Assembly (NCBI GenBank): GCA_051453625.1 | Contig: JBOZIK010000001.1 | Span: 76,459,423 to 76,481,024 of the forward strand | Length of the DNA: 21,602 nucleotides | Direction of reading: 5' to 3' | Source of the DNA: Welwitschia mirabilis | Lineage: Eukaryota > Gnetophyta > Gnetopsida > Welwitschiales | Shown: piece by piece, positions 7,216 through 17,410 of the stretch | Layout: each line of letters begins with the position of its first letter | How positions within the stretch are numbered: position 1 is the first letter of the stretch | Made by a program: the position numbers and the translations under genes | Notes under the pieces: model-generated | The model's input: only the letters and a program-made list of their open reading frames with translations | Told to the model about the DNA's origin: nothing | Database searches by the model: none

Positions 7216-10029
7216 GCATGGATTTTAGTCATTGATAAATGAATTCTTGCTACTACTGGGTTGAGCTACTTTGTTATTTACTTATTTATTTTATATTTTA
7301 TATATTTTTAGTTGTATTTGAAGTAGATTTGTAAACTAGTTCTTATGTTTTAACTTGTGAAGTTGCATCATTATTTTTACAAGTTTTTTATGGTTAATTA
7401 TGTAAACATTCTAACTCCCCTATTAGCTTATTAATCTATTTTATATTAACATGTAGATTGAGTTTAAAGTTTAATACTTTTAATTGTAGCATCTTCCTTA
7501 TCATGTTGCCATAATAATACTTATTGCAATTTCCACCTCATAGTCATTTTTATAATTGCTACTCCATAATTATTTTGTAACAATTACTTGATAATTATTA
7601 AAAATGTAGATGTTACATTTTCATATCATAGCATAAGTTTTTAAATCTCATGATAATTTTTAATTGATTCATAGTCTTGGTAGTAAATTTTGAGGACATT
7701 GCATTTTAATATTAGAGAAAAATTTTAAGTTTTGATTATAAAAAGTTGTAATTTACAATTTTCTTCCCTCATGCCTTTTAACTACTCTTACTATGTATAT
7801 AGAAAGTAATAAAAATTAAATATTAGAGAAATTAAATTTATATTTAAGTAAAATAAAGTGTAGGATTATTTTCTATAGATTTATGGCTTATGGAAAAGTG
7901 AAAAATGTATCTATGATATGTCTATGCCACACCTACATTGTAATGTGTTTATACTAAAAGGGTGCATAAGAATCATTAACTTCATAAAGAAAGATGATTG
8001 ATTAATTCTATGAGTGAATCTCTAAGGGTTAAGAAATTCCAAATGTATAATAAAAGATTATATCATGCATTACTTTAGTATGTATTCATTGTACTATCAA
8101 CTTTCTCTAAGAGAATACTTAGAAGAAATGAAAAAAATTATTAATAAATTGATGAGTCTTTAGGATATTACCAAAATTATCTCTTAACTATTTTACCACC
8201 TCGTCAGTTTTACTTTTAATGTTTCAAAAATAAAGGTTTAAAGATGACCTAAGCAAAGGGAATAGAATCCTAAATTCTTGTAAAGTCCTTTACTTTCAAT
8301 TTTTCTTTTAAGGATTTTTTTTCATTCTAATAGCTAGTTAATGATCCTTTTATTATATTCCAAAATTTTCTAATAAGAATTATTTTGGATTAATGCCTCC
8401 ATTAGTTTTTGTTTGTAATTATTGAACTCAATATAAATCTTTATATATTTTTAATTTATTCCTTGTTAGATTTTCATATATCTTTTTTGATTAGGCATAA
8501 ATATAATGAATTTTTATTGGTTCTTTTTATAGTTGGCTTTGATATAGTCATGTTTTGTAACAAACATAACAATAAATTGTCTTTATTTATTGGTAAAGCT
8601 TTAGAAGCATTATTTTCCTGTATGATAGTCTTCAACTCCATTATTCATTCATAAGACAATCTTAGTTTTGAATTAGTTTTCTAATGAACAAGTTGAGTTT
8701 GAGCTCCTTTTTATTTTCTAGTAATCTCTTAATACAATTTAAAATTTTTATTCTTCTCTTGATCTATTTGTATCACATTCAATGTTTTTCTAAGTTAGAA
8801 AATTTCCAAGATAGATAAATAAATATATATATATTGTAAATGAGTTTAGTTTTAAATTATTTAAGAATAATAAAAATAATAATAGTAATAGTAATTAAAT
8901 TATCATAAAGGATAGGCATGTCTTTCTATTTTAAGAAATTATTAAAAAGTTAACTTACAGTTGTTACTTTCTAGTTAATTAATTGAAAGGTTGAGTTAAT
9001 TAGGAAATTTACTATTACTTATGCATGTTTTTTATTCTTATAGTTTAAAATTGGATTACTTGACTTATTTTTGAAGATTTACTAAAGTTTGGTGTTGATT
9101 TTTTTCAATTATATATTATTCATGAAATAGTCGTTTATAAGTGTTCTGAAGTACCTAGTCATGTTATTTATTTGATGTAATTAAATTTAATTAGCAATTT
9201 TTTAATATTTTTATTTGCAACTATTGGTCAAGCTTAGAAAGGATCAGCTATGGAAATCTAAACTACACATAGGAACTTAACATTTATTTTTAGTTTTTAG
9301 TTATAAATACCTGATAACTTTAGCTATTAGAGGTACAGATACATACCTTGTGTTTGTAAATGTATTCAAGTATTAAAAACTATTAGCAATATTCATGAAC
9401 TTAGCTATAGAACATGTATGATTCTAACTACTTCTTTAGATATTATTATATGGTTCTAGTTTCTTTTGTATCTTGCATGATCTGAATAAACTTACTAGTG
9501 ATATTTGTATGCTCTAGAAATTTATTCTAGCATCTTACATGACTTGTCTCATGTTGTGAAAAATTTATGCTTGTTGTTAGTCCTTTGATGTCATAATTTT
9601 AAGATTCTTGCATGAATAGTGATGACTTCATCTATCTTAGTAATGTTAATCTTGAATGAGATCTTGTTGTTAGCTTATTTTGAATCATCCTTATGAATGT
9701 ATTTTATGTTAACCATTAACCTCTAATTATGATATGATAAATATGAGAACTAGAACTAGCTAAGATAACCAATTGTATAAAATTCAGAGAGTGTTACTTA
9801 TTGTTGGAAGTCCCAAGGCCATGAGACTAGAATACCCAAGTAAAAGGAAGAAATGTGCTCACTTTATATTATTTATACCCCTTCTAGTGGATGTCGACTG
9901 AGTTACTAAAATCTGTTGTAAAACAATGGTAAATGAAGATAATATTAATTCAAAACTAAGGTCTTGGTCAAGCCTTTAGCTAACTTAATTTCGATTATCT
10001 TGTACCCTTGGAATCCATATTCCTATCCA
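7216..10029. other. No gene recognised; long AT-rich stretch
   Basis: The longest plus-strand ORF (8409-8654, 81 codons) is a low-complexity Phe/Ile/Leu-rich reading of AT-rich DNA, with no domain and no upstream context. I see no transposon ends, RNA genes or tandem arrays apart from short AT and AAT runs around 8820-8897. Most of this is probably decayed repeat. Confidence 0.5.
8866..8897 (+). repeat. Imperfect AAT/AGT trinucleotide run
   Basis: A short simple-sequence run of AAT units with interspersed AGT (AATAATAGTAATAGTAATTA). An (AT)n run lies just upstream at about 8825-8834. Confidence 0.8.
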
Positions 10030-10110
10030 TTCCTCACCTTCAACCATATTAGGAATTGGGGGTAAGATGTAGTTCTTACACCATGAATGTATGTTTAGGA
10101 CCAGTTTCAA
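10030..10110 (+). mobile_element. Possible third LTR-end-like fragment, L3
   Basis: CACCTTCAACCATATTAGGA near 10035, followed by GATGTAGTTCTTACACCAT and TGTATGTTTAGG, resembles the closing motifs of L2 (near 7140-7205) and, less well, of L1. Similarity is scattered and short. It could be a heavily decayed third member of the family or chance in AT-rich DNA. Confidence 0.2.
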
Positions 10111-10561
10111 AGGAGAATATTGAAAAGAATTATAGTTTGCAATAAGGACTAGTGTTAAGTACATGTTTAATTTCAATTATTATATGATTAATTGATTTGA
10201 AAATTGCATGGTGTATCACTTTATATTTTGAAGTAATTATGTGTCTTAATGATTAGATACATTGTATTAGTCAAGTTACATTACTTGATTCTATTTGTAT
10301 TAATCATGTTTCATGATCTTAATTGGAGATATGGTATACATTATGTTATTAAATATTTATTTATGATAACATATAAATATTATAGTTGAATTTTAATTTT
10401 TTTATAGAAAGGTTTATTTTCAATAATAATACTTGCTTTCTGATTTCATTTATACTTATACATATAAATGCTTTAAGGTAGGAGCTATTCTTTGATGATG
10501 AAATACAAACATCACAGTTATTTTTTTGTTCTTTTATATAAGAAAATTCTCAAGTGATTTG

Positions 10562-10631
10562 TTAGTACAAGTGGTTAGGTTCATTACGTGTGAAATAGGA
10601 TTTTTTTAGTATAAGTGGTTAGGTTAATTAC
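10562..10631 (+). repeat. 26 bp direct repeat, 44 bp apart
   Basis: TTAGTACAAGTGGTTAGGTT (10562) and TTAGTATAAGTGGTTAGGTT (10606) begin two 26 bp copies with two mismatches in total. A third, shorter piece (GATTTGTTAGTATATGTAG) follows near 10636. Confidence 0.8.
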
Positions 10632-10931
10632 ATTTGATTTGTTAGTATATGTAGCAAATGTAGTAATTAATTTATATTAACCTTTCTTCATAGGCTAAAA
10701 TCTTCATTACATAAGCTATACATATATTTAAATCTTAGAAAAGCCAACTAGCATTTATATTATGCATTAAACGAATCCATTGAAAACACATAGGAATTAA
10801 TTAACGTGGTAATATATTTTTTCTCTCTGTTTAACTTTCACTCTCCTTCTATACTCTCTGTGGTGTGTGTAGTAAAGGCAACATACTAATAGCTCACAAC
10901 CACCGCCACCTTACTTTGTATTCCTACAAAT

Positions 10932-10954
10932 GAAGGAGATGTATTTTCTCCTTC
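10932..10954. repeat. Perfect 8 bp inverted repeat, 7 nt loop
   Basis: GAAGGAGA (10932-10939) and TCTCCTTC (10947-10954) pair around TGTATTT. No U-run follows on either strand that would suggest a terminator. Confidence 0.75.
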
Positions 10955-11337
10955 CCACACATTCTTTAAAGCCCATGCTAGCCATTAGTTTTCATTTGAT
11001 CTTACCTCCTTCCCTTCTTTCAAATACAATCTGTGAGTAGTTAGTTTCCATCTTTTCTCTTATCATATTATTAGATACTAATATTTGTCTTATTATTAAT
11101 TTTACTTGTAAGTCAAAGTTGTTAAATACTATCATTAGATACAATTTCATCTTCTTATAAGATGTATAAAGCATAGACAATGATGTTTTCTTTATAAATT
11201 AAATAAAATCACCTATTGTATTTCACTTTTTAACATCCTATAGACTCAATGCCTCCCTATTATTTTCTCTATAGAACCTAATTTATGTCAATAGAGGCTT
11301 AATGAACTTAGTTGATTTTGACTAATTTGAGTTTAAG

Positions 11338-11623
11338 ACATCTTTGATGTTGAAAGACATCTATAGTTTGCACAAACATCTTTCATCTATTAGATGTCTT
11401 TCATAAGTTTAATGAGTTCATAGAAGATGAATTTGATGTGTCAGATCTCTATCCTCAAAGTTTTACTCTATAATTAATTTTTTTCTATAAAGATTTCTTT
11501 GAAACTAGTAGACATTTATCCTCTTTATGACATAAAAATTGAGTTCTATAAAGACATCTTTGAGGTAAAAATATTTCTACTTCAAGGATCATAGACACCT
11601 ATCTATTAAAAGACATCTATCCT
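11338..11623. repeat. Cluster of AGACATCT motifs with a 16 bp inverted repeat
   Basis: AGACATCT or a close variant occurs repeatedly on the plus strand (about 11338, 11355, 11553, 11614; looser copies near 11510 and 11587) and inverted near 11392. TGAAAGACATCTATAG (11351-11366) and CTATTAGATGTCTTTCA (11387-11403) form an inverted repeat with a single unpaired base and a 20 nt loop. It may be the remains of a degenerate tandem or palindromic array. Confidence 0.6.
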
Positions 11624-11963
11624 ATAAGTTACTTTGGAAACAATGATTGAAAAAATAAAGTTCTAATGGTGAAATATAATGCCTAAGTCATCTACCAACA
11701 TATAATTATTCTGGAAAGGCAAGTACACCTATTTCAAATATGTTTCTATATATCTTCTTTGACCATTCCTACTATGTATCTAGTTCAAATAAAATACTTC
11801 AAAAGTGAATCTAAAGTGTCAAAAACATCATTCTTTTATGATCTTTAATCAAACACAAAAATATTTTCCTATTTTTATGAAATAACACAATAGTCTCTTA
11901 AAATGATCAAATCCTTTGAGCAGTCATTAAAGATCATTAATCCTTAACTAAATTTCACAAGTA

Positions 11964-12359
11964 TGAATTTGAATATTTTTAATTTGATGATATGAACTCT
12001 TATTTCATTAAAATAACCTAATCTTTGATAATCTAGATGTATTTAAAGCTCAAATGAACCTATAATTAAAGTATAAAACATGATCAAGCTAAATCAACTT
12101 ATGGTATTAAGATACTTATTATTGTTAAGGATTATTAAATAAGAAATGTAGCATTTATTAATCTTTCAAGCATTGAATGAAGCATCAAGCACAAAATGGA
12201 GCATAACTAGAGCATACTAAAAATGAATATTTAACTTGACAAAATTCTATTCATCTCTTTAAGAGGTTTTAAGGTTCTTTGAATTTGTGCCTATTTACAT
12301 GCTTTTATACTTGAAGTGGATTGCATTCCATTCTAGCTCACTAATGTGGGATAAATTCA
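11964..12359 (-). repeat. Candidate 3' LTR of Copia-1
   Basis: Read on the minus strand, the tract starts TGAATTTATCCCACATTAGT (12359 downward) directly after a polypurine tract. It has a TATAAAAG box (12309 to 12302) and an AATAAA signal near 12143, the order expected for U3-R-U5. The start is well supported by the polypurine tract and the RNase H end upstream. The far end at 11964 is chosen because minus-strand AAATTCA there mirrors the starting TGAATTT, but this 7-mer is common in AT-rich DNA, so the end is uncertain. No matching 5' LTR was found upstream of the element. Confidence 0.4.
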
Positions 12360-12380
12360 TTTTTATTTCCCCCAAAAAAA
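12360..12380 (-). other. Polypurine-tract-like sequence of Copia-1
   Basis: The minus strand reads a T-run, then GGGGGAAATAAAAA, immediately before the TG of the candidate LTR. A G-rich purine run next to TG is the usual plus-strand primer site of LTR retrotransposons. Confidence 0.5.
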
Positions 12381-12486
12381 TGAATTTCTAAAATATATAT
12401 TGACATAATGTTAATGAAAAACTACCTAACTAATTGACACTAATGCAAAAATTAATAGCAATATGTACAACATTATAATGGACACA

Positions 12487-13020
12487 TCAGACCATGTAAA
12501 ATGAGAATCCCTCCTTTGGGATGATGTGATGAGAATTGGCATCTTTAGCTTGAATCAAGTCTAACCTTGAAAAGAAATTAATCATCTTAAGTGGAGGTAG
12601 ATTTTTTGTCATGAGATTTATCCACTGTTCTTGATTTGAAATGTATGTGAATCTTACAACTCCTTCCTTGACTTTATCCTTGATGAAATAGTGTTTTATT
12701 TTAATTTTCTTTGACTTCTTATGAAGGATATGCTCTTGAGAAAGTAAAATGGCTAGCATGTTATTAACAAACATACAATTGTGTCTAAATATTAATTTAT
12801 ATCTATTCAAATAATTTCAAAATCCATAATACATCTTGTAAAGCATCAACCATCAAAATATATTTAACCTTATTTGATGACAATGAAACTAAGATTTGTT
12901 TTTTACTTTTCCAATAAATTGAATATAATTGCTATGAAAAATTATGGCACATGAAGTGACTTTTCTATCATCAGGGCTATCATACCAATCAATATCACAA
13001 AAAAAATGTAATATTCCATC
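12487..13020 (-). pseudogene. Copia-1 RNase H domain, broken
   Basis: RNase H removes the RNA strand during reverse transcription. The N-terminal part (about 13020-12960) reads FFCDIDWYDSPDDRKVTS, matching the copia pattern around the first catalytic Asp, which is kept. The C-terminal part (12810-12487, a 107-codon stretch) keeps DKVKEGVVRFTYISNQEQW and the MTKNLP signature. The usual CDN motif reads FVN, so a further catalytic Asp is lost, and KHI reads KKI. Between the parts there are stops and frame changes (for example an S*F and an F*W). The protein ends at the TGA at 12487-12489, 127 bp before the LTR. Confidence 0.88.
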
Positions 13021-13990
13021 TCATTTTTCAAATTTGAAGCCACCATTTAAAGTTTTCAACATAGACCTAAGAATGTACTTCAATACAACCAAATGAATTT
13101 CTCTTGATGTAGCCATAAATCTACTCATAAAAGAAGTTGCAAACTTAATATATAATCTAGTATGAAAAATAAACTTAAGAGAACTAATTATACTTTTATA
13201 TAATAATGCATTAATTCTTCTTAAACTATCCTTTTTATCAATTTTCAAATTACAAGGCAAAGGTATTAATGTTAACATTGCATCATGAAGGCCATGATTA
13301 TCTATAATGGCTTGTGTAGACTTACTTTGATGTATGTGCATATGGAATCCACCTTACTTAACTTGAATGTTAAGAAAATACTTTAAAATACATAAATATT
13401 TTATCTCAAATTTAGATGCCATCTATTTTCTGAATTCATCAATCAAATTTTGAAAGAATGTATAGAACACAATATTATCAACATAAATAGAGATCAAAAT
13501 GAACTCACCATTTTGATACTTTAAATATCATGTGAACTCTTAAACGAATTATTTATATCTTCTTTTGAAGGTAATCATTACTTCTCTTAAACCATCCCCT
13601 TAGAGAATTTTTCAACCCATATAGGGCCTTTTCTTTTACAAACCTTGTGCTCTTTGCCTCTGATAATATATCCTTTAGGCTAGAAGATATATACCTCCTC
13701 TTCTAAGGAACCATTCAAGAATGAATCATTAACATCCATTTGATGTACCTTATGTCCACTATGTATTACCAATGAAATCATTAATTTGATTGTTTTAAAT
13801 CTTTCTACTAGTATAAATATTACTTTATAATCAATGTGTTTCTTTTATTCTAGCCTCTAGCTACTAACCTTATCTTGTAATTGTTGACACTATAATTTTC
13901 ATTCAATTTTCTTTTATACATCCATTTTGAATCAATTATCTTTTTACATTTTAGCCTCTCAACAATATTCCATGTGTAATTATTCATGAT
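13021..13990 (-). pseudogene. Copia-1 reverse transcriptase domain, broken
   Basis: RT copies the element RNA into DNA. From high to low coordinates I see the N-terminal SKWMYKRKLNENY region (about 13915), KIRLVARG, the motif A region VHQMDVNDSFLNGSLEEEVY (Asp kept), ALYGLKNSLRGWFK, then ISIYVDN where YVDD is normal. The second active-site Asp has become Asn, a GAT-to-AAT type change. The C-terminal ATSFMSRFMATSREIH stretch is in the 106-codon frame 13341-13021. Several frameshifts and stops separate these blocks, so no full RT can be made. Confidence 0.9.
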
Positions 13991-15110
13991 GAATTTCACT
14001 TCTTTCTTCATTTCCTCTTTCCAAATTGGAGATACAATTGCTTCATCAACTAAATTTAGCTCACTTATTAAGGCTGAATAAGTAGCATGAGTATAGTCTA
14101 TCTAACTTCTTGTAAACATTCTATTGATATTTTGATCAAACATTTAAATTAAAGGATGATCTCTTAAAAATTTTGATGAAATTTGTGGCTGATTGGAGGT
14201 TACTTTTGGTTGTTCATTATTTTCTTCATCCATGAAGTATCCAAGTCCAATCTTATATTCATCAAATTTCACATCTCTTAAGATAAAGTATTTGTGGCTA
14301 ACAGACTCATAATAATAGCATGCACAAGACTTGATATCACATCCAACCAAAATGCATTTTTTACTTCTTGCATCTAGTTTTGATGTTAATTGATTTGGAA
14401 TATGTACTCAACATATTTAGCCAAACATTTTTAAACGAGACAACAGTGGTGCTCTTTTGAAAATAAACTCATAAGCTCTCTTATGTTGATTGACTAATGT
14501 AATAACTCTATTAAGAAAATAAGTTGATATTGTAATAGCCTCGTCTTAATATGTATTTGTTAACTTGGCTTGAAGAAGTAAACATATATACATTTCTTAT
14601 ATAATGTCATTTTTCCTTTCCATAATGCCATGAGATTGAGAAGCATAGACACATGTGATTTACTTATAAATGCCACACTCATTACAAAATTTCACAAACT
14701 CTTCATTCATAAATTCATCACCTTTGTCAGTCCTAATTGCTTTGATTTTTATGTTCAATTGATTTTCAACATTGTTCTTAAAATATTCAAAGGTGGATAA
14801 AGCCTCATCCTTTTAATTCAATACAAAAGATCAAATATATCTTAAATAATCATCCATAATAACCATAAAATACCTAGATCATTTAAATGTAGAAGCTTAC
14901 ATTGGTCCAACAAGATCCATGTAAACCAACTCCAATGGTTGTGTCTTCCTCTCCATTATGCTATTATGAGGATTTTCCTTTTATTTACCTTTAATGCATG
15001 TTCTAGATGTTTCATTTAAGGAAAGAGCATTTGATTCCCAACATACTTTTCTGTTTTATCATGTTTATAATGTTTTAATAAGCATAATTACCTAGTATCA
15101 TACACCATAA
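13991..15110 (-). pseudogene. Copia-1 integrase domain, broken
   Basis: Integrase inserts the cDNA into the genome. Around 15100-15000 there are remains of the zinc-binding N-terminus (LWxMxLGxY, then CIKGK). The core reads LVYMDLVGPM (first Asp kept, about 14910), AIRTDKGDEF (second Asp kept, about 14730) and GIMERKND (Glu kept, about 14620), so the D,D-E triad survives. The C-terminal part (14350-14144) has ILVGCDIKS and RDVKFDE. In-frame stops fall where copia proteins usually have Trp or Gln, for example TFK*SR (TGA), RYI*SF (TGA) and IYK*IT (TAA). The tail towards RT, 14144-13991, is poorly conserved. Confidence 0.9.
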
Positions 15111-15187
15111 AATTGAATCATCTTTAATCAAAAGGGACATAGAAATTAATTTTAATGTTTCTTATGCTACTTGTCCACCTATGCCAA

Positions 15188-15545
15188 TTAATGCATAAAT
15201 TTGATTTGACTATATTTTGAGATTATATGTATTTTCTTAATTATCTCTAATAGTGTAACTAGCCTTATCAAATAAAATTTTGATTCCTTTTGCCACCATT
15301 TATCCAACAAACAAAAAAAAATTGGATAACTTTGATACATCAAAAACATCACATATATTAATGTAGCTACCATCATTGAGATAAGCTTGACATCACCAAT
15401 TCCTTCGACTTTAATAAATGCACCATCTCGCACTTTAATGGAACCCAAATTCATGGCTCTAAAACTTTAAAGAATATCTTTTTAAAGTGTCATGTAATTA
15501 TAGCAAGCACTATCCACAATCCATGTCAAAGAATTAAGAGGTTTT
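15188..15545 (-). pseudogene. Copia-1 protease region, broken
   Basis: The aspartic protease cuts the gag-pol polyprotein. Near 15520 the minus strand reads WIVDSACYNYMTL, matching the copia pattern WIxDSGAxxHMT, with the catalytic Asp kept but DSG changed to DSA. After a frame change, GDGAFIKVEGIGDVKLI-like sequence (about 15440-15390) matches the conserved block downstream of the active site, and the frame runs on as 88 codons to 15188. Stops and frameshifts prevent a working protein. Confidence 0.8.
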
Positions 15546-15560
15546 GTATAAGAATCAAGA

Positions 15561-16546
15561 GGTGAAACATTAACATTTCATAAAATCAAGACAAAATTAA
15601 CAACATCACAACCATCTTTTTAATTATTAGAGTAAATAATAGAAATTGAAGTGATAATAATGCAATAATGCTTATGATTTAATGCATGAATCATCTAATT
15701 GCATACCCTACTTTCTTTTAATATTTTAAAGCAAGGGATTAATCTATGGAAAAAATAAACCCTTAAAGCACTATCTAGTTTAGGGACTTAAAAGATCCTT
15801 TACACTAAATAGTTCAAGTAACATGTAAATTAGACCCTTGTCAAGGTCCTTATTCCTTAACAATCCCTCATCTTTTCCACTCAAATTATTCATATTCAAA
15901 CAAATACTCAATTATTCCTCATCTAGTCATACCAAAGGAGTATCCTTTTTTAAATATAAGCCTATTCTACTCAAAAACAAATCATCTTTCAATAAGCTAT
16001 TGCAACCTTGATGGCACAAATTCTTTCAGCTATTAATATTATTAAAGGAATAGTCTTCTCTCTACATAAATGAGGTATTTTCATGGCAACCTCTTGGGAT
16101 GACATTCAAGCTTTTTAAGGTTCTCCTATCTTAATCCTTTGTAATGTAGTATATTACCTCACATGCAAAGAAATATCTTTACTTTTATTATTTGTAATAA
16201 ATCCCAGGGCACTCTCTGTATATCTCTTGATCATTATTTAAACCTAAGGTAGGCACATAAACATAACATAATTGACTTAGTAAGAGTTTAGTTCTTTAGA
16301 AAGATAAATTTCACAAATTTATTAAGATTCAAAACATAGAAATACTAAATCATTTTTGGGAAAGATTACTTACTAAGTTGTGAAAGATTCTCTTTAATCT
16401 CTCAATCATCTTTATGTGATATTCCCTTAAATGATTTTAATACACTGCTCTTCCATCTCCCTACTTTCCACTGAAACAATAGCATCGTTTATCTGTGAAG
16501 TTAATCTTATTTTGTAGTGGCTATTTGCATCTCTCGTTTTTATGTT
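15561..16546. other. No gene recognised; flank between Copia-1 and Copia-2
   Basis: Copia-1 gag and its 5' LTR should lie here if the element were complete. I find no UBN2-like gag, no CCHC knuckle I can trust, and no stretch matching the Copia-1 LTR landmarks (TCCCACATTAGTGAG, TATAAAAGC). It may be unrelated flanking DNA or sequence decayed past recognition. Confidence 0.45.
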
Positions 16547-16551
16547 ATCTT

Positions 16552-16793
16552 TGTTAGGAATAAAGCCTCGGTAGCTAAAGTGTTTTGAGGGAATTTAATC
16601 TTTGCTCATGTGCTAGACAAATATAAATAGATGAGATTACAACCATAAGTACTCAAAGATAGCAAATCAAATCTAAAAAAATCAAATCTAAACTACTTGC
16701 TGATCTCCAGCAACTACACAAATAGAAACAAGAAAACATAACAACCTCCAATAGCCTAGTAATAGCTAGGAGACTTATTCAACGTATCTAACA
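16552..16793 (-). repeat. 3' LTR of Copia-2, 242 bp
   Basis: On the minus strand the LTR runs from TGTTAGATACG (16793) to TTCCTAACA (16552), with perfect 6 bp terminal inverted repeats TGTTAG/CTAACA. It follows the polypurine tract with no gap. Internal structures are a CCTAG-TAATAG-CTAGG hairpin (16755-16770, plus strand) and a 14 bp direct repeat AAATCAAATCTAAA (16664-16677 and 16679-16692). A TATTTATA-like stretch around 16620-16630 is the best TATA candidate. The short length is within the range of plant copia LTRs. Confidence 0.9.
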
Positions 16794-16808
16794 TTCCCTC
16801 CCTTAAAA
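16794..16808 (-). other. Polypurine tract of Copia-2
   Basis: The minus strand reads TTTTAAGGGAGGGAA directly before the LTR start TGTTAG. It lies 18 bp past the end of the RNase H frame (stop at 16826-16828). It would prime plus-strand DNA synthesis. Confidence 0.85.
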
Positions 16809-16825
16809 TGAATTATCCCATGCAT

Positions 16826-17410
16826 TTAGTTTACTTCTGTTATGACTCCTAGATTGTTTTGCATTTGTACAAAGCCTTCCATCTTGAGGGGCTTAGTTAT
16901 GACGTATACTACTTGTTCTTGTGAACTACAATGTTGTAGCTCAACCATTTCATTCCTTGTAAGCTCCCTCAGGAAGTGGAAGCATACATCAATGTGCTTG
17001 CTCCTCCCATGTAGAACTAGATTCCTTGATAATCTAATGGCTGAGCTATTATCACAGTAGATAATTATTTGTTTTCTTCCTACTACTTCAAGTATTCGTC
17101 TAAGCCATATTGCTTGACACAAGCTTGTTACTACAGTTATAAATTCCACTTTGGTGATTAATAGACTCACCACTAGTTGCTTCTTTGAGCTTCATGAGAT
17201 AGTAGCCTCACTCATCATGAATACATAGCCTGATGTACTTTTTCTATCTTTAACATCACTAGCATAGTTACTATCTGTGTAACCAACTAGTTCTATTCCT
17301 TTATTTCTCTGATAGAATAGTTCATATTTACATGTTTCCTTGAGATAGTGTATGATTCGCTTTATAGCTTTGAAATGGAGCTCCTTTGGATTATTCATGA
17401 ATTGACTTAC
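16826..17410 (-). pseudogene. Copia-2 RNase H domain, one stop inside
   Basis: The domain reads IELVGYTDSNYASDVKDRKS and STSGYVFM (about 17300-17210), then after a TGA stop (TIS*SSKK, normally TISWSSKK) continues in the same frame through LITKVEF, IIIYCDNSSAIRLS, HGRSKHIDVCFHF and ends QEQVVYVITKPLKMEGF. The likely catalytic acids (Asp of YTDS, Glu of VEF, Asp of CDN, Asp of HID) are all kept. The stop is a TGG-to-TGA change. It would act with RT in the virus-like particle. Antisense ORFs at this position are shadows of this domain. Confidence 0.95.

Larger units (their letters stand above)
10111..11963. other. No gene recognised; short repeats only
   Basis: AT-rich sequence without coding similarity. 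A pyrimidine-rich stretch with CACCGCCACC near 10831-10915 is locally unusual in composition and could be an old 5' leader. Short structures are listed separately: a direct repeat at 10562, a hairpin at 10932, and an AGACATCT cluster at 11338-11623. The 62-codon minus ORF at 10992-11180 has no domain. Confidence 0.45.
12360..15560 (-). mobile_element. Copia-1: decayed Ty1/copia pol remnant
   Basis: Going down in coordinates on the minus strand, I recognise protease, integrase, reverse transcriptase and RNase H. That order (integrase before RT) defines Ty1/copia. A polypurine tract and candidate 3' LTR follow. No gag, primer site or 5' LTR can be recognised above 15560, so the element is truncated or too decayed there. 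Every domain carries stops or frameshifts. Its family is different from Copia-2: the linker sequences, RNase H ends and LTRs do not match. Confidence 0.9.

Noticed and set aside
8409-8654. 81-codon plus-strand ORF
   Set aside because: Low-complexity reading of AT-rich DNA, with no domain, promoter or neighbouring gene structure.
9985-10176. 63-codon minus-strand ORF
   Set aside because: No recognisable domain; it overlaps the possible L3 repeat fragment.
10831-10960. Pyrimidine-rich stretch with CACCGCCACC as a gene leader
   Set aside because: No ORF or splice-linked coding sequence follows on either strand.
16842-17060. 72-codon plus-strand ORF
   Set aside because: Antisense shadow of the Copia-2 RNase H domain.
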